Shown: positions 1-6,881 of the stretch, in pieces
How the letters are laid out: every line of letters starts with the position of its first letter
Position numbering within the stretch: the first letter of the stretch is position 1
IMG/VR virus record: IMGVR_UViG_3300036398_004744
Location: 1 to 64,000 of that record
Source: a virus
Length of the DNA stretch: 64,000 nt
Reading direction: 5' to 3' (one strand)
Notes under the pieces: generated by a model
Told to the model about the DNA's origin: nothing
The model's input: the letters and a program-made list of their open reading frames with translations, nothing else
Databases searched by the model: none
Translations under genes and position numbers: made by a program

Positions 1-2
1 TC

Positions 3-1634
3 AACGGGTCTGTCCAGTTCTACGCCGATCTCCCGGTCACCGTCGGGACCCCGCCCGTCAACACCGCCTACCTCGTTCGCGAGGACTCCGGCGTCTGGTT
101 CATCAACCGGAAGCCCGCCGGCATCTACGTCAGGCTCTTCAACAACGGGACCCTGGCCGACTGGGACTATGCCGGAGAGTTCCCCTCGGTCAACGACAGC
201 CAGTATTTCAGGATCTACGATACGGTGGACCCCACGAAGGAACTTGCCTTCGATGTCTCTGGAATATCTTCCGGGACCACCAGGACCCTCGATGCGCCGA
301 ATCGTGACGGAAGAATCGCCGTCTCCGACTACCGCCTCTTGAGCGCCAACGCGAACGCCGTCACCGGAGACAAAGTCGCCGCCGATACGACCAGCGCAGC
401 ATGGACGCTCACCCTGCCCGCGACCCCGTCGAATGGCGACACCGTCACCGTGCTCGACTATGCGGGAACCTTCGACACCAACAATCTCACCATCGCCCGC
501 AACGGATCGAACATCGAATCCTTGGCCGAGGATATGACCTGCAATGTCGAGGATGCCGCTTTCACGCTGGTCTTTGTTGGTTCCACGGTGGGGTGGAAAG
601 TTGTTCCCTATTTCGGCAACAAGACCAACTTTGCTTCGCCTGATCCGATCGGTAGTTCGGTGCCGAATACGGGGAGATTCACAACCCTGACGGCCAACAA
701 CGGCACGATCACGGCATCCGCGCCTGTGCTGGATTTGGCGCAGACTTGGAATGCCAGCGGGACGACTTTTACTGGGCTAAACCTCGCGCTGACTAATACG
801 GCAAGTGCCAGTGCAAGCGCATACTTGAGCTTTGCTCTTGATGGGTCGCAGGCATTTTCAATCAGGCGCGGCGAATCAACCACCCCTGCAACTATTATCA
901 CTTGCGGCGGGAGCGGACTTACGTGGACGGCTCGCACCCGCACAGGAGCGGGAGTAGGCGTTAATTTTAGCGGCATTGTTGGCATAGGAACCAACATTCA
1001 ATTCGGGACTGGATCTTCAACCACAGGCGGTGACGTTGTTTTGACGCGAGACGACGCCGCAAACACCCTCGCCCTCCGAAATGCGGCCAACGCCCAAACC
1101 TTCAACATCTACAACACCTTCACCTCCGCCACGAACCACGAGCGACTGCGTCTTGCTTGGGCAAGCAATGTCGCCATCCTCGGCACGGAGAAGGGATCGG
1201 GCGGCGGGACGGCGAGGAATCTTGAAATTCAGACAGACGGTATTACGCGAATCTCATGGAGCGGGGCCGTTGGCAATACCGCGATAGGCGCTGGTCTTGC
1301 TTTAATATTTAACGAGCGCGTTCGGCTTATCCCTTCTGGTGGTGACGGCATACTTCGTTTGACGAACATTGGCGACAGTGGATTTGACCGCCTCCAATTC
1401 GGCGGCACAACCAGCAGTTTCCCCGCGCTGAAACGCAGCAGCGCCATCCTGCAAGCCCGTCTGGCCGACGACAGTGGCTACACGACAATGGACGCACAGC
1501 TTCGCGCACAAGGCACAGCACCCGCCACGACAGGAGCCACCGGCACGGCGGGCGACATCCGCTATGACGCCGACTACATCTACGTCTGCACGGCGACAAA
1601 CACATGGAAACGCGCAGCCATCGCAACGTGGTAA
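3..1634 (+). CDS. Tail fibre protein, 5' end cut by window edge
   Basis: Reading frame 3 is open from the first complete codon, so the gene begins before the window; the GTG at 225 is internal. The visible N-terminal part (residues such as YADLPVT and YLVREDSG, then DWDYAGEFP) looks like the particle-attachment or shaft domain of phage fibres. The rest is Thr/Ala/Asn-rich beta repeat sequence. Two modules are shared with the next gene: SFTTLTANNGT-ASAPVLDLAQTW and NAQTFNIYNTFTSATNHER. It ends with a short domain (GDIRYDADYIYVCTATNTW) of the kind found at fibre tips, in which a tyrosine-rich strand precedes NTWKR. Role inferred: host recognition at the virion surface. An 8-base gap precedes the paralogous fibre, and no Shine-Dalgarno is seen there. 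Confidence 0.8.
   Translation, partial: NGSVQFYADLPVTVGTPPVNTAYLVREDSGVWFINRKPAGIYVRLFNNGTLADWDYAGEFPSVNDSQYFRIYDTVDPTKELAFDVSGISSGTTRTLDAPNRDGRIAVSDYRLLSANANAVTGDKVAADTTSAAWTLTLPATPSNGDTVTVLDYAGTFDTNNLTIARNGSNIESLAEDMTCNVEDAAFTLVFVGSTVGWKVVPYFGNKTNFASPDPIGSSVPNTGRFTTLTANNGTITASAPVLDLAQTWNASGTTFTGLNLALTNTASASASAYLSFALDGSQAFSIRRGESTTPATIITCGGSGLTWTARTRTGAGVGVNFSGIVGIGTNIQFGTGSSTTGGDVVLTRDDAANTLALRNAANAQTFNIYNTFTSATNHERLRLAWASNVAILGTEKGSGGGTARNLEIQTDGITRISWSGAVGNTAIGAGLALIFNERVRLIPSGGDGILRLTNIGDSGFDRLQFGGTTSSFPALKRSSAILQARLADDSGYTTMDAQLRAQGTAPATTGATGTAGDIRYDADYIYVCTATNTWKRAAIATW
1089..1144 (+). repeat. Fibre DNA repeat, copy 1
   Basis: 56 bases encoding NAQTFNIYNTFTSATNHER, in the first fibre gene. 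Differs from copy 2 at one base by eye. Such repeats allow recombination between the two fibre genes. Confidence 0.85.
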
Positions 1635-1642
1635 AATAGACT

Positions 1643-2920
1643 ATGGCCAACCTTTCGACATACTACCCCGCTCCGATCACCGCCGCCGATCTCGGCCTAG
1701 GTGCGGGCAGCAACGCGACCTTCGGCTCGATCCAGAATACGCCGATTGGGAGCACCACGGCATCCAGCGGATCATTCACCACGCTCACCGCCAACAACGG
1801 CACGCTGACGGGAGCGTCCGCGCCGGTGCTTGATCTGGCGCAGACTTGGAACAATGCGGCGGTGACGTTCACAGGGTTACGGTTCAACGTGACGAATACG
1901 GCCAGCGCGGCGGCGAGCAAGCCTTTTGACTTTCAGATTGGCGGCACAAGCGTTTTAGAAACAAACGCCGTTGGGCTGACTGTCGCTCGTCGTCTTGGCG
2001 CATCGACGTTTGCGAACGCATTTGAAGTCCGACGTGAAAGCTCATTGATCTTCAGCGTGCGCGACGATGGTGCTATTTCTGGAGCAAACGGCATGAATGC
2101 AAATAGTGCTGGAGCATGCGCTATTCATCCAGCTTTTGGTGTAATGCTGTCTTCTAATTTGCCAGTTGTGTGGTCAAATAGTGCAACAACGGCATTTACC
2201 TCTACCGATCTGTTCCTCCGCCGCGATGCCGCAGGCGTCCTCGCGCAATACAACGGCACCAACGCCCAAACCTTCAACATCTACAACACCTTCACCTCCG
2301 CGACGAACCACGAGCGCGGCTTCCTCAAGTGGAGCAGCAACGTGTTTCAGATCGGCACGGAGGCTGGGTCTGGCGGTGGGACGGCGAGAACGGTTGAGTT
2401 TCCCTCCACCACTAATTTTACGGGTCAATTTCGCGTTGGTGTCGGGACGGGCAATGCCAGTCTTCGGCGCGGCGACGGAGTCACGTTTTTAACAGCGAAC
2501 TATAACACCTCGTTCAGTTTTCTTGCTCCGCAATTTATCATTGGCGCAGATGGAACTGGTGGGCCTGTTCATTTTTTCTGTGCAGGCAATGGTATCTGGG
2601 AACAACGCAACACCACGAACGCCCAGACTTTCCGCATCTACAACACCTTCACCAGCGCCACCAACTTTGAGCGCCTCAATCTCCGCTGGGCCAGCAACGA
2701 GCTAATCATCGACGCCGAAGCAGGAAGCGGCGGCGGCACCCTGCGCGGCATCAAGATCGGCAGCGCGACCTCCTCGCTGCTTGGATTCTACGGCGCAACG
2801 CCCGTCGATCAACCCGCCACCGTAGCCGACCCCGCAGGCGGCGGCACTATCGACACCGAAGCCCGCACCGCAGTCAACGACATCATCGACCGCCTCCAAG
2901 AACTCGGCCTCATCGCGTAA
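1643..2920 (+). CDS. Second tail fibre protein, paralogue of the preceding fibre
   Basis: A 425-residue beta-repeat protein. Residues about 24-80 repeat the SFTTLTANNGT and VLDLAQTWN module of the upstream gene, and two copies of the NAQTF-IYNTFTSATN module follow (near residues 207-260 and 325-370). The C-terminus (IDTEARTAVNDIIDRLQELGLI) is predicted helical, as in fibres that end with a trimerisation or chaperone-docking helix. The DNA is also repeated (see the repeat entries), so this pair probably arose by duplication and can recombine. The ATG at 1643 is the first in frame after the previous stop. Function is inferred from composition and repeats, not from a catalytic motif. Confidence 0.8.
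   Translation: MANLSTYYPAPITAADLGLGAGSNATFGSIQNTPIGSTTASSGSFTTLTANNGTLTGASAPVLDLAQTWNNAAVTFTGLRFNVTNTASAAASKPFDFQIGGTSVLETNAVGLTVARRLGASTFANAFEVRRESSLIFSVRDDGAISGANGMNANSAGACAIHPAFGVMLSSNLPVVWSNSATTAFTSTDLFLRRDAAGVLAQYNGTNAQTFNIYNTFTSATNHERGFLKWSSNVFQIGTEAGSGGGTARTVEFPSTTNFTGQFRVGVGTGNASLRRGDGVTFLTANYNTSFSFLAPQFIIGADGTGGPVHFFCAGNGIWEQRNTTNAQTFRIYNTFTSATNFERLNLRWASNELIIDAEAGSGGGTLRGIKIGSATSSLLGFYGATPVDQPATVADPAGGGTIDTEARTAVNDIIDRLQELGLIA
2261..2316 (+). repeat. Fibre DNA repeat, copy 2
   Basis: The same 56 bases as 1089-1144 apart from one change, in the second fibre gene. Confidence 0.85.
2618..2673 (+). repeat. Fibre DNA repeat, diverged copy 3
   Basis: A diverged 56-base relative encoding NAQTFRIYNTFTSATNFER in the second fibre gene. 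Confidence 0.75.
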
Positions 2921-2926
2921 AACTTT

Positions 2927-3235
2927 ATGTTAACCAACCCAACACCCATAACCGTCGAACCCATCCCTGCGAAGGTGTTCGATAAACTCCATGTCTATAC
3001 GCTCTCGGCCATCCAGCCGACAGCAGACAGCGGATCAATAACCGTCGAGTTGCTCCCCGCAACCGCAGACGGCGAACTCGCCAACGGTAGCCTCGTCCAA
3101 AAGATGACCGCGCCGTTGAGTCCCGAAATCATGGCAGCGGTTCCCGAACTCGCCGCCGCTTTTGCCGCAGTCCTCGCCGCGATTCCCGCGACCCAAGCGT
3201 ATCTGGCCAGCCAACAGGAGCAGCCCAATGAATAA
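2927..3235 (+). CDS. Small hypothetical protein following the fibres
   Basis: 102 residues starting at ATG 2927, six bases after the fibre stop. The N-terminal half is beta-like (DKLHVYTLSAIQ, SGSITVELLPA) and resembles a small carbohydrate-binding or coat-like domain. The C-terminal half is Ala-rich and helical (ELAAAFAAVLAAIPATQAYL). I do not recognise a family. Its position directly after two fibre genes and before the lysis cassette makes a fibre-associated structural or assembly-chaperone role possible. It overlaps the next gene by eight bases. Confidence 0.6.
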   Translation: MLTNPTPITVEPIPAKVFDKLHVYTLSAIQPTADSGSITVELLPATADGELANGSLVQKMTAPLSPEIMAAVPELAAAFAAVLAAIPATQAYLASQQEQPNE

Positions 3236-3395
3236 GACCGTCACACTCACCGAGGCGGAGGCCAAGATCGTCATGCAGTGCCTCGACATTGCGACCAAAG
3301 CGGGCGGCTTGAACGCAGCAGCGGGCATCCTGCCGGTGGCGATGAGTATCGAAAAACAACTCACCCAACAACCAACAGAGGAGAAACAACAATGA
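3228..3395 (+). CDS. Very small helical protein (55 aa)
   Basis: The start is ATG 3228, not an upstream alternative, because a GGAG lies just upstream and the ATG overlaps the previous stop. The protein is mostly one amphipathic helix (LTEAEAKIVMQCLDIATKA) plus a Gln/Glu-rich tail. There is no signal peptide or membrane segment. Small proteins of this kind are common beside lysis genes in podovirus-like phages, but I cannot assign a function. Its TGA overlaps the next ATG, so translation is probably coupled. Confidence 0.55.
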   Translation: MNKTVTLTEAEAKIVMQCLDIATKAGGLNAAAGILPVAMSIEKQLTQQPTEEKQQ

Positions 3396-3568
3396 ACATC
3401 AACGACATCATCCAGACCCTGACCCGGCTCAATTGGCTCGAGGTCATCGTGGCCCTCAACGGCCTCATCGTGGCCCTGATCGCGATCTTTGCGCTCATTC
3501 CGGGAGAACAGCCTGAGAAGACGCTGCGGGCGATCGCGGCCTTCGTCGGCCGCTTCTCGCGCAAATGA
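3392..3568 (+). CDS. Small membrane protein, holin candidate (58 aa)
   Basis: One strong hydrophobic segment (about residues 18-38, VIVALNGLIVALIAIFALIP) is followed by a basic tail ending GRFSRK. Single-pass small proteins placed just before an endolysin are the usual form of class III or pinholin-type holins. Holin sequences diverge too far for recognition, so the assignment rests on size, topology and position. It sits in an ATGA-coupled chain with the genes on both sides. Confidence 0.5.
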   Translation: MNINDIIQTLTRLNWLEVIVALNGLIVALIAIFALIPGEQPEKTLRAIAAFVGRFSRK

Positions 3569-3726
3569 AGACGGCGCTCGTGGTCATCATCCTGGCCTTC
3601 ATCGTGGCAGCCCTGCTCTCGGGCTGCGTGACCCCGAAGATCGGATTCGGCTATGACTTTCTCAACCAGAGAGTCACCGTCTCGGTCGAGCCCGGCGGCA
3701 AGCAGGTCGTGAAGCCCGAGCGATGA
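3565..3726 (+). CDS. Small lipoprotein in lysis cassette, outer spanin candidate (53 aa)
   Basis: MKT is followed by a hydrophobic stretch and the lipobox LLSGC, with the lipidated Cys at residue 21. The mature part is only about 33 residues. A lipoprotein coupled by ATGA to a holin-like gene upstream and to the endolysin downstream is where an outer-membrane spanin subunit (Rz1 type) would be. No inner spanin with a coiled coil is visible beside it, so it could instead act alone or have another role. The lipobox supports a Gram-negative host. The ORF is under 60 codons and is easily missed. Confidence 0.5.
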   Translation: MKTALVVIILAFIVAALLSGCVTPKIGFGYDFLNQRVTVSVEPGGKQVVKPER

Positions 3727-4304
3727 AAAAGACGCAGATCCAGATCCTCCAGGAGTCGGTCGGGGTCGAACCCGACGGCTTCTGGGGACCGAAGTCCATC
3801 CTGGCCTGCCAGCGCCATCTTCGGGCCCTCATGCCGAGGCCGAATCCGTGGCCGAGGCAGGATCAGAAGAGTCTCACGGCGTTCTACGGCCCGGCGGGCT
3901 CGGTCTCGACCGCCCGGATCTCGGTTCCCTACAGGATGTTTCTCTACAACGGGCCGGAGACCATCCGGACGCTGGCAGTCCACGAGAGGCTCGCCCCCAG
4001 TCTTTCTCGAATTCTCAACGAGCTCGGGAAGCGCTACAAGACCGACGAGGCCAGGACCGAGGCCGGGGTCAACCGCTACTTTGGGATCTATGCCAACCGC
4101 AACATGCGAGGCGGAACCCTCCCGAGTCTGCATGCCCGGGCCGCCGCGATTGATCTCGACGCGAGCCGGAATGGCCTCCACGCGCACTGGCCGACCAGGG
4201 CCCACATGCCGCTCGACGTGATGGAGATCTTTGCCCGTGAGGGCTGGCTCTCCGCGGGAGCCTTCTGGTCGAGAGACGCGATGCACTTTCAGGCGACACA
4301 ATAG
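3723..4304 (+). CDS. Endolysin, M15-type peptidase with peptidoglycan-binding N-terminus
   Basis: Residues 1-35 resemble a peptidoglycan-binding repeat (LQESVGVEPDGFWGP). The C-terminal domain carries the metal-binding pattern of family M15 D-Ala-D-Ala or L-Ala-D-Glu peptidases: SLHARAAAIDLD (His137, Asp144) and the W-x-x-D-x-MHF signature with His188. The enzyme would cut peptide stems of peptidoglycan in the periplasm. At 193 residues it is a normal size for phage endopeptidase lysins. There is no signal peptide, so export through the holin-like protein encoded upstream is expected. It is coupled to the lipoprotein gene by an ATGA overlap. Confidence 0.85.
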   Translation: MKKTQIQILQESVGVEPDGFWGPKSILACQRHLRALMPRPNPWPRQDQKSLTAFYGPAGSVSTARISVPYRMFLYNGPETIRTLAVHERLAPSLSRILNELGKRYKTDEARTEAGVNRYFGIYANRNMRGGTLPSLHARAAAIDLDASRNGLHAHWPTRAHMPLDVMEIFAREGWLSAGAFWSRDAMHFQATQ

Positions 4305-4316
4305 GAGGAAACATCC

Positions 4317-5327
4317 ATGAAAAAAGAAACCACCGACACCAACTGGGGCAAGGTCGCGCAGGCGGCCCACGCCGCCGACCACCAGACCAGACTGGCCGAG
4401 ACCCAGGCCCAGCTCGAGGCCGAACGGAAGGCCCACGCCGAGACGGTCAAGACGCTAGAACGTGCCCGCACGGCCGGGAAGAAAGCCGTCCAGGTGCCGA
4501 GGCCCTCGAGCCCCAGGGCCGGCAAGGGCGACATCGTCGAGGTCATCTTCTCCGACGTGCACGGCAACCAGGTCGACCCCGCGGCCTTCTCGGCGCTGCT
4601 CGGTGATCTCAAGATCCTGCGCCCCGACCGGATCTTCATCGGGGGCGACTTCATCAACTGCGGCGGATTCCTGGCCGAGCACCACGTCCTGGGCTACGTG
4701 TCCGAGGCCGACGACAGCTACGAGGACGACATGGCAGTCGCCAACGGGCTGCTCGACGCGATCATGGAGTCAAGCTCCTGCCCGGACATCCACTACCTCG
4801 AGGGCAACCATGAGTGGCGCGTCGAGCGCTGGGCCCTCACGCAGCGACTCGCCCACCACAAGGACGTCGAGCTGCTGCGCAAGACCTTCTGCGCCGAGCA
4901 CGTCCTGCGCCTCAGGGAGCGCGGCATCCGCTACTACCGGCAGGGCCACCTCCACGAGGGCTGCGACACGCCGGGCTGGGTGAAGCTCGACAAGATGTTC
5001 TACGTGCACAAGATCAGCAACTCGAAGGACGCGGCCGATGTGGCCCTGGCCAAGGCCGGCGGCAACATCTGCTACTTCGACACCCACCGGGCGAGCTTCA
5101 AGCCCAAGCACATTCCCGGCATCGGCCTGGTCAGCGCCTGGAATCCGGGCTGTCTGTGCAAGCGCCAGCCTCTCTACGCCAACACCCGGCCGACCGAGTG
5201 GACCCACGGCTACCTGGTCCGCTTCATCTCCCGGGCCACGGGCAACTTCAGCATGTTCAACGTCACCATCAACGCCGGAGAGAGCTATGCCGGCATGCTA
5301 CTGAAAGGAAACCGCACAGATGCCTAA
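4317..5327 (+). CDS. Calcineurin-like metallophosphoesterase
   Basis: Residues 22-52 form a probable coiled coil. The phosphoesterase core follows: SDVHGN (Asp80, His82), GGDF (Asp111) and GNHE (Asn164, His165), then a His in FYVHK. The last usual block GHTH appears as FDTHR, with the final His kept and the Gly-His lost. It therefore probably binds two metals, but substrate choice may be altered. The family includes phosphodiesterases, nucleotidases and protein phosphatases. Placement after the endolysin and before tail genes is seen in several phages, but the role is not known. A good Shine-Dalgarno (AGGAGG) precedes ATG 4317. Confidence 0.85.
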   Translation: MKKETTDTNWGKVAQAAHAADHQTRLAETQAQLEAERKAHAETVKTLERARTAGKKAVQVPRPSSPRAGKGDIVEVIFSDVHGNQVDPAAFSALLGDLKILRPDRIFIGGDFINCGGFLAEHHVLGYVSEADDSYEDDMAVANGLLDAIMESSSCPDIHYLEGNHEWRVERWALTQRLAHHKDVELLRKTFCAEHVLRLRERGIRYYRQGHLHEGCDTPGWVKLDKMFYVHKISNSKDAADVALAKAGGNICYFDTHRASFKPKHIPGIGLVSAWNPGCLCKRQPLYANTRPTEWTHGYLVRFISRATGNFSMFNVTINAGESYAGMLLKGNRTDA

Positions 5328-5766
5328 CTGGAAATCCATACTGGAAAAACAAAACGCCGCGGCCTATGCATGGCCGAGGGGCTGGTCGAGCCGCGACGAC
5401 GTGGCCGAACAGCTCGAGTGCAGTCCCGAGAGAGTGGCCTCGCTTCTCGCCCCCGGCATCCGTGCCGGCACGGTCGAGCGCCAGGACTTCACGGTCTGGG
5501 ACAACAAGCTCAAGCGCCTGGTCCGGATCACCGGCTACCGGGAGCTCGGCAAGAACGAGACGCCGGTCGCGGCAGATCTCAAAAAATCTGACGAGCCCAC
5601 GCCCGCAAGAGAGCCGATGGAGGGCTCCCGGGTGCGCCGACGCCGCGGCTCCGGGAAGGTTGGAATTCTGTCGAAGGATGGAAAGCGCTGGAAGATCACG
5701 TGGCCCCACTGCAAGCCGACGTATCCCTCAGGCAAGGCATTCGGGAGGGATCTCGACATCCTGTGA
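5320..5766 (+). CDS. Hypothetical protein with helix-turn-helix-like N-terminus
   Basis: 148 residues. Residues 20-55 (SSRDDVAEQLECSPERVASLLAPGIRAG) have the spacing of a winged helix: a helix, a turn and a recognition-like helix followed by a charged strand. The C-terminal third is basic (RVRRRRGSGKVG) and may contact nucleic acid. The start overlaps the phosphoesterase end by eight bases. A DNA-binding role is suggested but unproven; a small structural protein is the alternative. Confidence 0.6.
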   Translation: MPNWKSILEKQNAAAYAWPRGWSSRDDVAEQLECSPERVASLLAPGIRAGTVERQDFTVWDNKLKRLVRITGYRELGKNETPVAADLKKSDEPTPAREPMEGSRVRRRRGSGKVGILSKDGKRWKITWPHCKPTYPSGKAFGRDLDIL

Positions 5767-5769
5767 GCC

Positions 5770-6204
5770 ATGACGCGGCTCGTCGCCAGGCCAGACTCGT
5801 GCCCGGAGTGGATCCGGGACACGATCCTGCGTCTTGACCAGCTGTGCTTTCCTGCCGACTGGCGCGTCCGCGTCGAGGGCTGCTACTGGTGGATCGAGGA
5901 ACAGGACCGGACGCCTGTCGCCTATGCCGCTCTGCGTCCCTGCACGGCCAGGCACAACGCCGGACTGGGATTTCTATCGAGGGTCGGAGTCCTGCGAGAC
6001 TGGCGAGGCCAGGGACGGCAGAAGGAACTCATCCGGAGACGCGTCGCCCAGGCTCGCCGAGTCGGACTGAAAGAACTCGTGACCTACGTGGTTCCATCAA
6101 ATCTTGCGAGCGCGAATTCGCTCATTTCCTGCGGCTTCCGGCTGTATTCTCCCCACCACGTCTGGGGAGGCAGGAGTGCCCTCTATTTCCGAAAGATTCT
6201 TTGA
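5770..6204 (+). CDS. GNAT family N-acetyltransferase
   Basis: 144 residues with the GNAT acetyl-CoA-binding motif A: a beta strand (SRVGVL) followed by RDWRGQGRQKELI, matching the R/Q-x-x-G-x-G/A pyrophosphate loop near residues 77-83. A later N-x-x-S-x-x-x-x-x-x-CGF stretch matches the usual end of the fold. Substrate unknown: it could acetylate a small molecule, a host protein or a virion protein. It sits between the lysis and tail modules. A second, degenerate GNAT-like protein lies at 14179. Confidence 0.8.
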   Translation: MTRLVARPDSCPEWIRDTILRLDQLCFPADWRVRVEGCYWWIEEQDRTPVAYAALRPCTARHNAGLGFLSRVGVLRDWRGQGRQKELIRRRVAQARRVGLKELVTYVVPSNLASANSLISCGFRLYSPHHVWGGRSALYFRKIL

Positions 6205-6273
6205 CTTCTGCGCGGCAATCTGTGATGTCAGAATGTTCCATCGAGAGATAACTTTGCACAACGAGTCACGATC

Positions 6274-6600
6274 ATGATCAATCTTGGAAAATCTTCAGAA
6301 TCCGCCGGCATGATCGAGATGGTCTCCGCGATGCCGGATGAAAAAATGACCTATCCGTCTCTCTACATCTCTGGAAGAGAGGGAATCGACGACGCGCCCG
6401 ATGTCGGGACCGAGGGCGAGGCCACGATCCGCTTCAGGATCGTCTCAAAGACCGACTCTGAGGGCCCGAATGGAAAGACCTCATCGCTTGATCTCGAGGT
6501 CATGGGAATTGAATTTGGAGAGGTCTCCGAGGACGGCGAGGATGAGATCGAGAAGGGTCTCCGCGAGTCCGAAGAAGAAACCGAGGACGAGGAGGAATGA
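6274..6600 (+). CDS. Acidic hypothetical protein
   Basis: 108 residues. A beta-rich centre (YPSLYISGR, EATIRFRIVSKT, SSLDLEVMGIEF) is followed by a strongly acidic tail (GEVSEDGEDEIEKGLRESEE). The 69-base gap before it contains no clear Shine-Dalgarno. It lies directly before the tail adaptor and is coupled to another small gene, so it is likely a virion or assembly protein. No family recognised. Confidence 0.6.
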   Translation: MINLGKSSESAGMIEMVSAMPDEKMTYPSLYISGREGIDDAPDVGTEGEATIRFRIVSKTDSEGPNGKTSSLDLEVMGIEFGEVSEDGEDEIEKGLRESEEETEDEEE

Positions 6601-6602
6601 CC

Positions 6603-6875
6603 ATGGATGGAATGACCAACACAATGGCCGAGGAGCCAGAACCGCAGATTCAGCTGACGCTGCCGAGATCAACGTTTGACCTTGCCAAGGGATTCCTGGC
6701 CGGCATGAACCAGGCGATTGGGGCGGCCGAGGCAAAACTCAAGGCCGACGAGAAGGCAATGAAGGCCACCGCGACGATGGATGAGGTCATGGCCACGGGT
6801 GCCGATCTTGCCGGATTCGGCGACGAACTTTCTGCAATGTCCAACAGCCGTCTCGGCATCTCGCCAGTGGCATGA
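6603..6875 (+). CDS. Small hypothetical protein before the tail adaptor (90 aa)
   Basis: Two in-frame ATGs exist. The one at 6603 is preferred because GGAGG at 6591-6595 is 7 bases upstream, whereas it is only one base from the ATG at 6597. The protein is helical (FDLAKGFLAGMNQAIGAAEA) with acidic and Met-rich stretches. No family recognised. Its neighbours are an acidic protein upstream and the tail adaptor downstream, which suggests a head-tail or assembly role. Confidence 0.55.
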   Translation: MDGMTNTMAEEPEPQIQLTLPRSTFDLAKGFLAGMNQAIGAAEAKLKADEKAMKATATMDEVMATGADLAGFGDELSAMSNSRLGISPVA

Positions 6876-6881
6876 TCTGGC

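Noticed and set aside
6202-6260. Promoter with TTGACT before the 6274 gene
   Set aside because: TTGACT has no acceptable -10 at 16-18 bases, and the later TAACTT is poorly placed.
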